Assembly (NCBI GenBank): GCA_963575745.1
Contig: CAUYUJ010018316.1
Coordinates: 279,970-343,969, forward strand
Reading direction: 5' to 3'
Source: Prorocentrum cordatum
Lineage: Eukaryota > Sar > Dinophyceae > Prorocentrales > Prorocentraceae
DNA: 64,000 nucleotides
Made by a program: the position numbers and the translations under genes. Positions 1 through 9,639 of the stretch are shown piece after piece (position 1 is the stretch's first letter; the number at the start of each line of letters is the position of its first letter). The notes beneath the pieces are model-generated. The model was given only the letters and a program-made list of their open reading frames with translations. It was not told the origin of the DNA and ran no database searches.

Positions 1-72
1 TCCTCCTCTTCCTCCTTTGCCTCCTCTTCCTCCTCCTCCTGTCTCCGCGCCGCGCTCATAGAGACAGCCAGG
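1..72. repeat. Interrupted TCC/TCT pyrimidine tract at the window edge
   Basis: The first ~42 bases are almost pure pyrimidine in a CCT/TCC triplet pattern, cut by the window edge. This is one of about ten TCC/GGA tracts in the window. Confidence 0.8.
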
Positions 73-2030
73 GTGCACGGGGACGCCTTCGAGCTGGCGG
101 TGGCCGAGCGGGTGAAGCAAGCGCGCCCGAGGAAGACAGCGATGCGTTTCCCGCACGTGGAAGCCCGCGCGGCCGTGAGCCTGGCGAGACTGGTCGTCCG
201 GGCGTTGCTGAGCCTGGCCATGGCCACGGGCCTTACCCCCTCGCTGCGGGCGCGGGAGGTGGCCCCCGTCCGGAAACGCGGGCCCCCGCTCGTCACGTCC
301 GTGAGCAACCTCCGCCCCGCTTCACACGTCGACGACCTCGAGGGTCTCTCTGACGCCGCGTGGCTTCGAGGTCGCCCGCGGCCGCCTGGAGTTCGCCGGG
401 GCTCCCCATGTGTGGGCGGGGGGACGCCACGACGCCGTGCCCATGTCGGGGGGGGGTGCTGATGCTGATGCAGCTCCGCAGGCGGCTGGCCTCCGGTCGC
501 TGCTGGCCAAGGCATACATCCTGCACGCATTGGACCTGGCCTGGCGGGACGCGGTGCGCCTCGGCCTCTGGCATGCTGGGGTAATTAAGGGGGCGGTGGT
601 GGATGGCGGCGGACTTCTCGCAAGGGCCTGAGCAGGTCCGCGTCCGCCCGGGCGCGCTCACGGCAGCAACGTTCAGGCATGGCGGAGTTCGGCGTGGGCC
701 AGGAGCGCCGGGCTGGCGCCCACCTCTTCGGGGGCCTCGCGAGGGAGCTCATCGACGCGGGCGTGGGCGCACGGCCTGGCGTTGCGCTCGGGCCGCCGTC
801 GCCTCCATGCTCCAATTCGTCGATGTTCCTCCTTGGCCTGGGCGGAGACCGAGATAGCGGCGGCGGCGGCGGCGGAGTGAGTTCCTCTCTGCTTGGTGCG
901 CGCGCTGGCGCCACCGCTCCCAAAGCGGGACGAGCAAGGGGCCAGCGGTCTTGACGGTGGCTGGGCCCGAGCCAGACGGCGTTGCACGCGGGACCATCAC
1001 GAACCAGGGTTTTCGGGCGGTGGGCTCGTTGGACGTCCTGGGCGTGCCCATTGACGCCGAGCGTGGCCCGCGCCCCCTTCTAGACCGAACGTGCGCCAAA
1101 CTGCTGGCCGGCGCCATGGGGAACGGTGGCTTTAGGGCCCCGCTGCAACTCTCGCAGGTCCCAGCGAGGGTCGAGTCGGCGGGCTTGTACGGGGCTGAGC
1201 TCCTCGCGTCACGCGGAGCAGGCTGGGCCGCGTCAACTGGGCGTTCTGCAAGGTGGTCAAGATGCTGCTGGCGGGTGGCACGCAGCCTTGGTCGCTGAGC
1301 CAAGGTGTGCACGTTCGTCGCGCTTTCCTAGAGGCGCGCCTCCTCACGCGGTGCGTGGCTGTGCACCAAGCTGACCAGGCGGGTGATCGGTGCCCGGGAA
1401 AAGGATGCTCCTCCTGCCCCACCCGTCGCCGATCTCGGTGTTGAACGCGGCGGAGGCGACCCCCGGCGCGCGCACCTGGCTGAGCGACGCGGGAAAAGTG
1501 GCGCGCGGCGTGGGGGGTACCAGGTGGCCGGTCCTGGAGCCCAGGGCCACCCCTGCGCGACGGTGGCTGGTGCGCTCCTGGGCAGCGCAGGTTGTTGACC
1601 CCTTCCTGGGCGCGGGGGGAGCGCGCTGGTTCACAGAGCACGTCGGGCGGCTGGCGGACGCCCGCTTGCTGCCACGGGAGCGCGCTCCCCCCGCTGCGCC
1701 AGCCCTGGGCGCCCGCGGTCTGCTGGGCGCCGTGGAGCCCGATGTGGGAATACCGCACGGCGTGGATGGAGGCGCGACTGTCGGAGGCCATCCTGGGGGT
1801 CGTCGGGGGGCGCACAGGCGCAGGCCGGGCTGGTAGAAGCACGTGCCCTCTGCGGCCGTGGCGCGGCGGGCCTCCACCACCTGCTCGCGGAGTGCCCGGC
1901 CGTCGCCCCCCTTCGCGACGCCGCGCGGGCGCGCGCGAGCGAGGTAGCCCTCGCCAACGGCATCCTCGCGTGGGCCCTCATGGACACAGCGGACACGGCG
2001 GAATCCGCCCTGAAGGCGGAGTTCGAAGGG
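73..2030 (+). pseudogene. Probable decayed non-LTR (LINE-like) retrotransposon, 3' half of ORF2
   Basis: GC-rich DNA in which pieces of one plus-strand protein appear in shifting frames. At 322-342 a frame reads SHVDDLE, like the (Y/F)VDD box of reverse transcriptases. At 1030-1210 another frame contains VLGVPID, then a basic stretch and GLYGAELLA, which resembles the region after the RT core of dinoflagellate non-LTR elements. At 1850-1905 a third frame reads LCGRGAAGLHHLLAECP, like the Cys/His cluster near the C terminus of LINE ORF2. No single frame spans the whole, so it is broken by frameshifts. The family assignment is from memory of such elements, not a search. It could instead be chance open frames in GC-rich DNA; a profile search against RT and LINE ORF2 models would settle it. 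Confidence 0.4.
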
Positions 2031-2129
2031 CGGGCCGCGGGCCGCGGGCGCCCACGTGCACGCGTGCGGGGCGTAGGGAAAACCGCCACGCGCCCGCCCC
2101 CCCGGCCCGCGAGGCCGCCGACCCGAGCC

Positions 2130-2390
2130 CTCGCCCTTCCCCCCCCCCGGCCCCCTCCCCGGCCCTCCCTCCCCTCCCCCCCCCCCGCGAAGCGGCGACG
2201 GGGCGGCGGCAGCGAAGGGCCTCCTCCGCCCGGCCGCCGAAGCCACCGAGGGTCGCGCTTGGGGAGGAGGGGGAGGCCGAGGGTTGCCGGACGGCCCTGG
2301 CGGCAACCGCGTGGCCGTCTGAGCTGGGCAGCGTCGGCGGCGCAGGGTTGCCCGAAGGCTGTTGCACCGCCCACCCACGGGCCGCCCGGC
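2130..2390. other. C-rich low-complexity region
   Basis: Long runs of C (for example near 2138-2180 and 2388-2400) in very GC-rich sequence. Open frames here on both strands are proline- or glycine/arginine-rich artefacts of composition. I see no gene. Confidence 0.6.
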
Positions 2391-2632
2391 CCCCCCCCCT
2401 CCTTGCCGCCCTCCACGCCCCCCCCCTTCGCCCCGCTTCCCCCCTCTGCTTCACCCCCTGCCCCCCTTCTCCTTTCCTCCCCAGGGGTGCCTCTCGCGTG
2501 TGCCCCGGCTTGGCCCCCCCCCTCCTTGCCGCCCTCCACGTCCCCCCCTCGCCCCGCTTCCCCCCTCTGCTTCACCCCCTGCCCCCCTTCTCCTTTCCTC
2601 CCCGGGAGTGCCTGTCGCGCGTGCCCTGGCTT
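2389..2632. repeat. Two-copy ~122-bp direct tandem duplication
   Basis: Two adjacent near-identical units, about 2389-2511 and 2512-2632. Both run from a C tract plus CTCCTTGCCGCCCTCCACG through CTTCACCCCCTGCCCC to TGCCCCGGCTT or TGCCCTGGCTT. A handful of substitutions and small length differences in the C tracts separate them, so the duplication is recent. Confidence 0.85.
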
Positions 2633-2669
2633 GGCCAGGGCTGAGGCCACATCACGTCTCGACGCCCTG

Positions 2670-3520
2670 ACGCTGCGGCCCCAAGGCCTTTTGGCACGGC
2701 GGAGCTTCGTGGGGCGGGCACCTCGCCATCCTGGTGGGCCCACGCGCCATCAGTGGTCCAACGAACAGTGGTCCTCCGCCGGACCCTCCTGCTCTACACA
2801 TCACCGGCGCTGGGGGTGCTCGCGGGGCACTCGAAGGTTACGGCGCATCGCATGAATGGCGCGCGGAGCGAGCCGCCAATCCCACCAGCCCCCCGGGCGG
2901 AGGTGATCCGAGGAGTCAGCCTGCCCCTGCCCGTGCCTCCTCCCTTTTGGAGCGGGACGTTCTTCATCGCCTGGCGCCCGGCCACAGGCGAAGGGCGGAT
3001 CACACACCTGCTTCCCCTAGCAGAATCTGCACGTGTCGATGCTGACCCTGTTGGCTCGCGCGCGTGCCATTCAAATCACGAACCTATTGAAAAGAAATCG
3101 CAAGCAAATCCGCAACCCCGTTCTAGAAGAGTGAGGGCCGATGCCGGACTATGCAGCGCTGGACCGCCCAGGCCGAAGCAGCGACCACCAAAACACGATC
3201 GAAGGCACATCGCCAGCTGGGACGTCATCTGCACGAGGCGTCTGGCCATCGTCAAACACAGGAGAAAGGAAGGGGACCATAGAGAGTGATGAGGAAGAAG
3301 ATGGTGATTTGCGCCTGCGTTGGAATGTCCTTCAGAATGGATGTCCGCCCAACATCGGGGCCCGACGCAGCCTCACCAGGACCTTCAAAGTCGAGCAACA
3401 TCGGGGCCGAAAGCGCTCCCAAACCTCGTGCGTCTGCCTTCGGAGGGTCATCTTTGGGTCGTTGGGGCAAGCTTGGCTCCAATAACGGATAAACCTGGCG
3501 TGCCGCTGCCGACCCTTGAT
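2670..3520. other. Unassigned GC-rich DNA
   Basis: No recognisable gene, RNA or repeat family. The short phrase CAACATCGGGGCC occurs twice (about 3350 and 3399). Frames up to 178 codons are open but have no recognisable motifs. Confidence 0.5.
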
Positions 3521-3820
3521 GGGTTCACGGGGTCCGTCGTGGTCGCCTCGGGGGGCTCAGGGCTGTGCTGGGTCCGTCTTGGGGCTGCCTTTTGGCCCTC
3601 TTGGCGCAGTATGGGGCCGTTTGGGGGTGCTTGCGGGGCCTCTTTGGACGGTCTTGGATGCCCTGGAGATCGAAAAGGCTTGCGTGTCAAAGGAAACGCA
3701 AGCTGAGGAATCATAAGCGTTTACTTCCTGGGGTCCCGTTGGGGCCGCCTTGGGGAGTCTTGGGCCTCTGGGGTCGTCTTGGGGTCCTCTTGGGCCTTCC
3801 TGAAGCCATGATGGCCTGAC
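3520..3820 (-). repeat. Copy of the CCAAGA(C/G/T)GGCCC repeat family, reverse orientation
   Basis: The plus strand shows repeated TCTTGGGG, GCCGTTTGGGGG and GCCTCTTTGG words, the complement of the CCAAGAnGGCCC words that fill 49.4-60.2 kb. The array is degenerate and about 300 bp long. Confidence 0.75.
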
Positions 3821-3829
3821 GTGGAAGTA

Positions 3830-4735
3830 GTCTTTTCGTTTTCCGCGAACGATTGGGATGAACACTCCATGGGTGCGCGCGGCGCCGTGTTCCGAGCGCA
3901 CTTTGGCTATAGAGCTGGCCAACGCTCAAAAATGTGCCGATGGTATCCGGCAAAGTACATAATGCTCGACTGCAAAAAAAAACCGACTTGAGACTGCTCG
4001 ACTTCACTGGATCGGCGCAATCAGGAAATGGCATGCCGTTGTGGGTTTATTGACCCTACTTTGGCCCTAGGGTGGAAATTCGCGGGTTGCGCGCAAAGCA
4101 GGAGCAGGCGGCCTTGGCTCTGATGCGGAAGATTTATAAGGACCAGCATAAGAAAAACATGGCAATGAGGAGGGGAAGGAGAGCGAAAAGCCAAATTAAG
4201 CAAGACCAACTCGGGAAAACATATCGAATCAGAATGTGCGTCGGGTCGGGCCGCGTCGGTACCGAGTCAAACATCGAAAAGAGACCACGCCAATAATAAT
4301 CTAGCACACGGGAGCTCAAGCCTCGCCGGGCTTTCGCGCTGTCTGCGCAAAGCCTTCATCCCCGACTGAACCGACGAGATGATGCTAGATATTGGCTCAG
4401 CGAGTTCGACCTGAAGACGGCCACAGAGAACTTGCTGCATCTTGAACGAGTGATTGGCTGACTGGAGATGACAAGCGGCGACGAGATCAAGCACGAGACC
4501 AACGAAGTCAAGGGCAAATGGGCCACCCGAAACAATTATAATGGGTCGCAGAAGGGCGCGCTAATACTGTACGCGCCCCTGGGAGGCACACGCCCGAACC
4601 GGTGACCGTTTTTTTCTTTCCGGGGTAATGGCTGTTATTTTTCTGGGGGGGAGGGGGGGGAGGCCGGGAAGGTAACGGGAACGGCGGCCGCGGCGTGCGC
4701 CCGCTTGGGTACGTCCACGCCAACGGCGCATCAAT
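3830..4735. other. Unassigned DNA with a short basic open frame
   Basis: No element recognised. A plus-strand frame at 4072-4296 encodes a short lysine/arginine-rich peptide (starts GTG, no family resemblance), which I do not call a gene. A G-rich stretch lies at 4646-4665. Confidence 0.4.
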
Positions 4736-5275
4736 TGCCTGCGTACACGACAATGCCCACAGGCTGCGCGCAACACACCGCCACCTGTGTACACATCACA
4801 GTGCATCCGTACACCACAACAGCCGCGTGCACTTTAGTACCAGGTCGTCTCGCCCATGCACACTGCAGTGGCTGTGTGTGCTGCAGCATCGGATGTTATA
4901 CAGAATTTGAAAACGAATCGTTATGGAAAGTGGAACGTTACTGGATCCCACAAGAAAAAACCTTTGCTAAAACAGCAAAAACCTAAGAAATTGGGGCGAC
5001 CATGGATTCCACATGAACCCGCCTTTTGTATATACACGTTTTGAAAGAAGCCCTATGCACCACAACGCTTGCATACACCACAGCGCCTGCGTACACCACA
5101 ACAGCCACGTGAAACATAGCGTCAGTGCACACCACAGTGACGGCGTGCACCACAGCGTTTGAATACACCTCAACGGCTGTGTACATCGCAGCAGCCGTGT
5201 GCAACGCCGCGTTATTGCGCATCACGCTGCATGCGAAAACCACAGCGTCCGCGCGCACTACAGCGCCCGCGGGAG
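4735..5275. repeat. Degenerate ~24-bp tandem repeat (GTACACCACAACAGC type)
   Basis: Many diverged units resembling GTACACCACAACAGCCGTG follow one another in two blocks (about 4735-4875 and 5055-5275), with a ~180-bp unrelated interval between. Period 24 keeps minus-strand frames open. Related GCTTGCACCACATGGC units occur at 33845-34020 and 39415-39605. Confidence 0.6.
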
Positions 5276-5279
5276 AAGG

Positions 5280-5600
5280 CGCGGGGCCGCCCACCATTCA
5301 TTTTCTCCATGGCGCCGGGTCTACAATCGATACGTGCATTATGGACGGGTGCAAGGACGCAAGACCTTTGCAAACCGAAATTGGGATTGTTTTGAAAAAG
5401 CTGACCAATGAACGCGGCGAAGGACAGGCCGCAGAGGCAAGGACACAAGGGTACCCTGGAGAAGGCGCGCGTCCTTACTAAGCTGGTTGACTGCATCGCA
5501 CTGCAACCGAGCACCAGCCAAAGGAAGCGAGAGAGCCACCGCATATTGCACTTGCGAAAGGGTGGTCGAACCAGCCTGCGGTAGCTGAGCCATCGGCAGC
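5280..5600. other. Unassigned DNA
   Basis: I see no gene, RNA or repeat in this stretch between the 24-bp repeat and the GAC array. Confidence 0.4.
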
Positions 5601-5604
5601 TGCA

Positions 5605-5827
5605 TTGGACGACGAGGACGACGACGACGACGACAACGACGACGGACGACGACGACAACGACGGACGACGTTGACGACAACGACGACGACGGACGACGGA
5701 CGACCGACGACGGAAGACGGACGACGGACGACGGACGACGGACGACGGACGACGGACGACGACGACGACGACGACGGACGACGGACGACGGACGACGGAC
5801 GACGGACGACGGACGACGGACGACAAC

Positions 5828-5911
<84 letters not shown>

Positions 5912-5912
5912 T
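5605..5912. repeat. GAC/ACG triplet microsatellite with GGACGAC higher-order variants
   Basis: About 300 bp of GAC triplets. The middle (about 5690-5825) carries a GACGGAC variant that repeats as a 7-bp unit, and the ends are pure GAC. Frames read poly-Asp, poly-Arg/Thr, or poly-Ser/Val on the other strand; none is a gene. Confidence 0.95.
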
Positions 5913-6629
5913 GCGAGCACCACAACACGTTTGTGAGCACCAATGCGTGCCGTTCAAGCCACGTCATGCCTGTAGGGGGGGGGGGGGCCAGGCCCCCCCT
6001 CCACCACGGCACGATCATCAGCGGTACCCGGGGGGGGAGGGGAGGGTTGGCCCGGAGAACGAGCGTTACGCCGGAGAGGAACAGATAACGCTCACCCGAA
6101 CACTTATCACAAACATGTCATAGCAGATCGCTGCGCAGGCGGTATGGCTAGAAGGCACCCGCTGTGGGGCCCACGCGCACACAGTATAGGACTGTTTGGG
6201 TCATGCCGATGTAACGGGAAGCTTTGCACTTTCTACACGCCTTCTGGGCGCAACGACGCCATGTAAGCATCGGACCGCATCGGATCGTTGGGGTGGAGAA
6301 GTCGAATAAGACCGGGACAACCGGAATCGACATCGAATCGGATCGACTGGATCGACATGGACCCTGAAGCGAGGAAGAGGAGGAGGGGAGGAATGACCAG
6401 CGCGGCTACAGGTTGTGGTCTCTGCACTGGACAGTTGCAACCACAAGCGTGCAGGCCAACGTCAAAAAGAAACAGTGCCAACGATGGGCCTCCAACCCGG
6501 GTAGCTGGCTGAGGGAAGGCCTGCAAACAATCCCCAGAAGGCCGATGAAGCCTGGGTAACAAGTCGCTGAGAGAGCTCTTGCGAGCGACGAACATATCCA
6601 GATGAGAAATAAACGCAAACTTTCGGAGG
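5913..6629. other. Unassigned DNA
   Basis: Contains two G runs (about 5978-5988 and 6031-6042) and a short GATCGACATGGA-like run at 6330-6362. No gene or element recognised. Confidence 0.4.
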
Positions 6630-6736
6630 TCCACACCTCTCAGACTGGGGCTGGACCCACACGGCGGGGCACCTCCGCAAAGCCGCCCTGCATCCGCAGG
6701 GTCGCGGGCGAGGGGTACACGCCGCGAGGCCGTGGA
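6630..6736. mobile_element. Inverted-repeat element, diverged copy (family ending TCCACGCCCTCGCGGTCTGG)
   Basis: The left end TCCACACCTCTCAGACTGG and the right end GCCGCGAGGCCGTGGA are imperfect inverted repeats, about 107 bp overall. The ends match the clearer copies at 8538-8679 and 16773-16917. No internal ORF. Probably a non-autonomous MITE-like element. Confidence 0.45.
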
Positions 6737-6746
6737 TTTTTATACT

Positions 6747-6800
6747 AGCCGGCCGCTCTGCGGTTGATCGGGAGTTTCTGTATATAGAAGAAGGTGCGTG
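6747..6800. repeat. Short dispersed repeat shared with 49164-49226
   Basis: The core GCTCTGCGGTTGA and GGAGTTTCTG, with CGCGC-type sequence downstream, is present at both loci. Role unknown. Confidence 0.6.
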
Positions 6801-6827
6801 CGCTTGTTGGCGAGGGTGAGGATGAGG

Positions 6828-6972
6828 TTCCTCCTCCTCCTCCTCCTCCTCCTCCTCCTCCTCCATCCTTCTCTTGCCTCCGTCTGTCCTCCTCCACCCC
6901 GCAGCTCCATCATCTTCTCCTCCTCCTCCTCCTCCTCCTCCTCCTCCTCCTCCTCCTCCTCCTCCTCCTCAT
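6828..6972. repeat. Two TCC microsatellite tracts
   Basis: TCC repeats at about 6830-6862 and 6917-6970. They are pure purine/pyrimidine mirror tracts that could adopt triplex DNA. Confidence 0.95.
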
Positions 6973-6984
6973 TCCTCCTCTGGG

Positions 6985-7985
6985 CACCTCCCCCGGGGCG
7001 CGGATCCACCGGATCTGTCCGGATCTGTCCGGAAACGGTGCCGGAGGCCGCTCTGGGCTCCTCTGGGCACCTCCCCCGGGGCCGGTTTTGTGAGGATGTC
7101 TCAAGCGAGGGCGCCGGTTTGGGATTCGTCCCCGGATCCAGCGGATCCGTCCGGATCCGTCCGGAAACGGTGCCGGAGGCCGCTCTGGGCTCCTGTGGGC
7201 ACCTCCCCCGGGGCCGGTTTTGCGGGGATGTCTCAGGCGAGGGCGCCGGTTTGGGATTCGCCCCCGGATCCAGCGGATCCGTCCGGATCCGTCCGGAAAC
7301 GGTGCCGGAAGCCGCTCTGGGCTCTCTGGCCACCTCCCCCGGGGCCGGTTTGCGGGGATGTCTCAGGCGAGGGCGCCGGTTTGGGATTCGTCCCCGGATC
7401 CAGCGGATCCGTCCGGATCCGTCCGGAAACGGTGCCGGAGGCCGCTCTGGGCTCCTGTGGGCACCTCCCCCGGGGCCGGTTTTGCGGGGATGTCTCAGGC
7501 GAGGGCGCCGGTTTGGGATTCGTCCCCGGATCCAGCGGATCCGTCCGGATCCGTCCGGAAACGGTGCCGGAGGCCGCTCTGGGCTCCTCTGGGCACCTCC
7601 CCCGGGGCCGGTTTTCCGGGGATGTCTGAGGCGAGGGCGCCGGTTTGGGATTCGTCCCCGGATCCAGCGGATCCGTCCGGATCCGTCCGGAAACGGTGCC
7701 GGAGGCCGCTCTGGGCTTCTCTGGGCACCTCCCCCGGGGCCGGTTTTGCGGGGATGTCTCAGGCGAGGGCGCCGGTTTGGGATTCGTCCCCGGATCCAGC
7801 GGATCCGTCCGGATCCGTCCGGAAACGGTGCCGGAGGCCGCTCTGGGCTCCTCTGGGCACCTCCCCCGGGGCCGGTTTTGCGGGGATGTCTCAGGCGAGG
7901 GCGCCGGTTTGGGATTCGTCCCCGGATCCAGCGGATCCGTCCGGATCCGTCCGGAAACGGTGCCGGAGGCCGCTCTGGACTCGTG
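6985..7985 (+). repeat. 132-bp GC-rich tandem array, about 7.5 units
   Basis: The phrase GATGTCT(C/G)A(A/G)GCGAGGGCG starts at 7095, 7227, 7357, 7489, 7621, 7753 and 7885, giving a 132-bp period with one 130-bp unit. Each unit also carries a doubled GGATCCGTCC and CACCTCCCCCGGGGCCGG. Because 132 is 44 codons, a 405-codon frame stays open across the array; I treat it as repeat, not gene. Units are nearly identical, so amplification is recent. A solitary related unit lies near 46127. Confidence 0.95.
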
Positions 7986-8537
7986 CTCTTCGCGCCGGGG
8001 GTGAGGATGACGTGAGTTCCACAGAAACTCCCTCAAATTATTGCTTCGCCAAAGAAGGAAGGAGGGGGCAGGATATGGGGAGGCAAGTATATGCTCCATC
8101 TGGGGATCTTCCTGGAGCCACTTGTTCCACTCTTGCGTGGATGCAGCGTCGAAGGTCCGTCGATCTTGGACGAACTTGGGTGGACATTGAGCCGAGCTGG
8201 AATCAAACTAGACCCGAAATAGACTCAAACTTGAGTCAAACAGATCCGTGAGGAGGGCCCCACAGAGATCTCCAAAACGAAGATCTGAAGACAAGGTGTT
8301 TCCGAAGATCCAGCGTCAGGGGGGAATGGAAGGACAGGGCGATCAAGCTGACGGGAGCCCCTGCGCCAGCCATGCGCGCCACGCACCAGTCAGGGCACGC
8401 CACGCCCGGATCTTGTCACGTGTTGCACCGTCCCGAGCGGGCCCGACGCAACTTCTCAATACTCGGCTTGAGCAAGTCGTCCTTCTCGCTCAGGCAGCAA
8501 CCGTCCTTCTCCTCGCGAGCGACAAACATCGTCAGAA
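7986..8537. other. Unassigned DNA downstream of the channel gene
   Basis: Contains a short 12-bp-periodic patch near 8190-8235 (GACTCAAACTTGAGTCAAAC). No further channel exon recognised on the minus strand. Confidence 0.4.
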
Positions 8538-8679
8538 TCCATGCCCCCGCGGTCTGGAAACCGACGCGCAACCCTATGGAAGCAAGACCCCATGTATACG
8601 TTCCGAGCGGGACATCCGCGCAACACCGCCCCGTACACAAAGGGCCAAGGCCGAAGAGTCCAAACCGCGAGGTCGTGGA
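8538..8679. mobile_element. Inverted-repeat element overlapping the 3' end of the EF-hand open frame
   Basis: The left end TCCATGCCCCCGCGGTCTGG and the right end CCAAACCGCGAGGTCGTGGA are inverted repeats of ~21 bp, 142 bp end to end. The family matches 16773-16917 in ends and part of the interior. The minus-strand frame of the EF-hand exon runs into it and stops at 8574-8576, so the last ~36 codons of that open frame are element sequence. No transposase. Probably MITE-like; target duplication not clear. Confidence 0.6.
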
Positions 8680-8702
8680 TACATCCTAGGTTTTCCACCC
8701 AC

Positions 8703-9113
8703 GAGCTCCAGCGCTGCCATCATAGTGGCGAGTTGCTTGGTCATGGTCCGCATGTCGTAGCTGATCTCGGCCATCTCCAAGCTTGTAGCATTACCCTTCA
8801 GCTTCTCACACCCCCTCAGGAAGTCGTCCAGCCTGATGGCCCCCTCGCGCGAGGTATCTAGGAGCTTGAACAGTGTGTGCGCGTCGCGAAAGTCGATGTG
8901 TAGGGCCTGGAAATAAGCCTGCATCAAGTTGTCATCGGCGATCAGCTCCAGCTCGTCGAGGGTTATGAGACCCGAGTCGTCGTCGTCGATGGCCCCGAAG
9001 AGCTGCTGCAGCTTCTCCGTGCAGGCTCGCCTGTTGTCGACGATAGACTTGGCGATCAGGTCTGGATTGCGCTGGGTTGTCTCTACTGCCGAGCTGCAGA
9101 ACACACCAGTGAC
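8703..9113 (-). CDS. Voltage-gated cation channel, last recognised exon: S6 end and EF-hand pair
   Basis: Cytoplasmic regulatory tail of the channel encoded by the two upstream exons. The exon starts right after a CCCAG acceptor (intron ends at 9114) and continues S6 in phase 0 as VTGVFCSSAVETTQ, a junction typical of dinoflagellate single-domain channels. EF hand 1 has a canonical 12-residue loop at exon residues 43-54 (DDDDSGLITLDE). EF hand 2 (residues 86-97, DTSREGAIRLDD) has Asp instead of Glu at position 12 and Arg at position 4, so calcium binding there is probably weak. A short predicted helix follows. I end the exon at 8703, where GAGCTC is followed by GTGGGT, a plausible donor. The frame stays open to a stop at 8574-8576, but that extra part lies in a repeat element. 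Whether a further exon exists is unresolved. Confidence 0.82.
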
Positions 9114-9462
9114 CTGGGAAGCTTGAGACCCGATCTGGAATTACCTTGCCTCGAGCGATCCCCACCCAAGAGTGCGAGGTGGGATCACCAGGAAGCACTG
9201 GCACTCTCTGGGCCTGGCGGCGGCGGTATGCAGGGTGTGCGAGGCGTGGCCGAAGCTCTCTGTTGTTAAACCTTACATCCCGAAGTCGTCGGGCGGGGAA
9301 TTAATTTTACGAAGGCATTGTGTGGCGAGTTTCTACTCCCAATGCGCACAGCTTCGCTCCCTGATGTTTGTTTAGGGCCCTCCCTCGCCCCAAGAATGAC
9401 ACTGCTTTCGGTGGTGATTTACCCTCCAGCGCCCAATACCCCCCTTTTATTCCCAACCATCC

Positions 9463-9515
9463 TGTGGTGTTGGGTCCTTCTTTTGAAAAGACAGCGCCCC
9501 GCGTCCACTCCTTCA
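9463..9515 (+). repeat. Left flank module of satellite array A
   Basis: CCTGTGGTGTTGGG, TTTTGAAAAGACAGC and CCCCGCGT also occur at 42588-42645, upstream of array C. This suggests one composite element rather than free-standing satellites. Confidence 0.75.
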
Positions 9516-9524
9516 TTCCTCACT

Positions 9525-9620
9525 TTCTCATCGTCATCGTCGTTTTAATCGTCATCACAGTCGTCATCATCGTCGCCATCGCCATCATCGAGGTCATCAT
9601 CATCGTCATCGCCAGCATCG
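9525..9620. repeat. CATCGTC-type triplet microsatellite
   Basis: Degenerate ATC/GTC triplets. The same kind of tract precedes array C at 42700-42780. Confidence 0.85.
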
Positions 9621-9639
9621 TGCCTCTGCTCTCGACGTG

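Noticed and set aside
4735-5275. Repeats with regular spacing suggested a CRISPR-like array.
   Set aside because: Units are diverged, there are no unique equal-length spacers, and the context is eukaryotic.
5605-6123. Acidic Asp-rich ORF and Ser/Val-rich ORFs on the other strand.
   Set aside because: Direct translation of the GAC microsatellite.
6798-8015. 405-codon open frame that could be a repeat protein.
   Set aside because: It is the 132-bp tandem array read in frame. One 130-bp unit shifts the frame, other frames are equally open, and it begins in a TCC microsatellite.
9102-9104. GTG at 9104 as start of a separate EF-hand protein.
   Set aside because: The CCCAG acceptor and in-phase VTGVFC junction show it is an internal exon of the channel.
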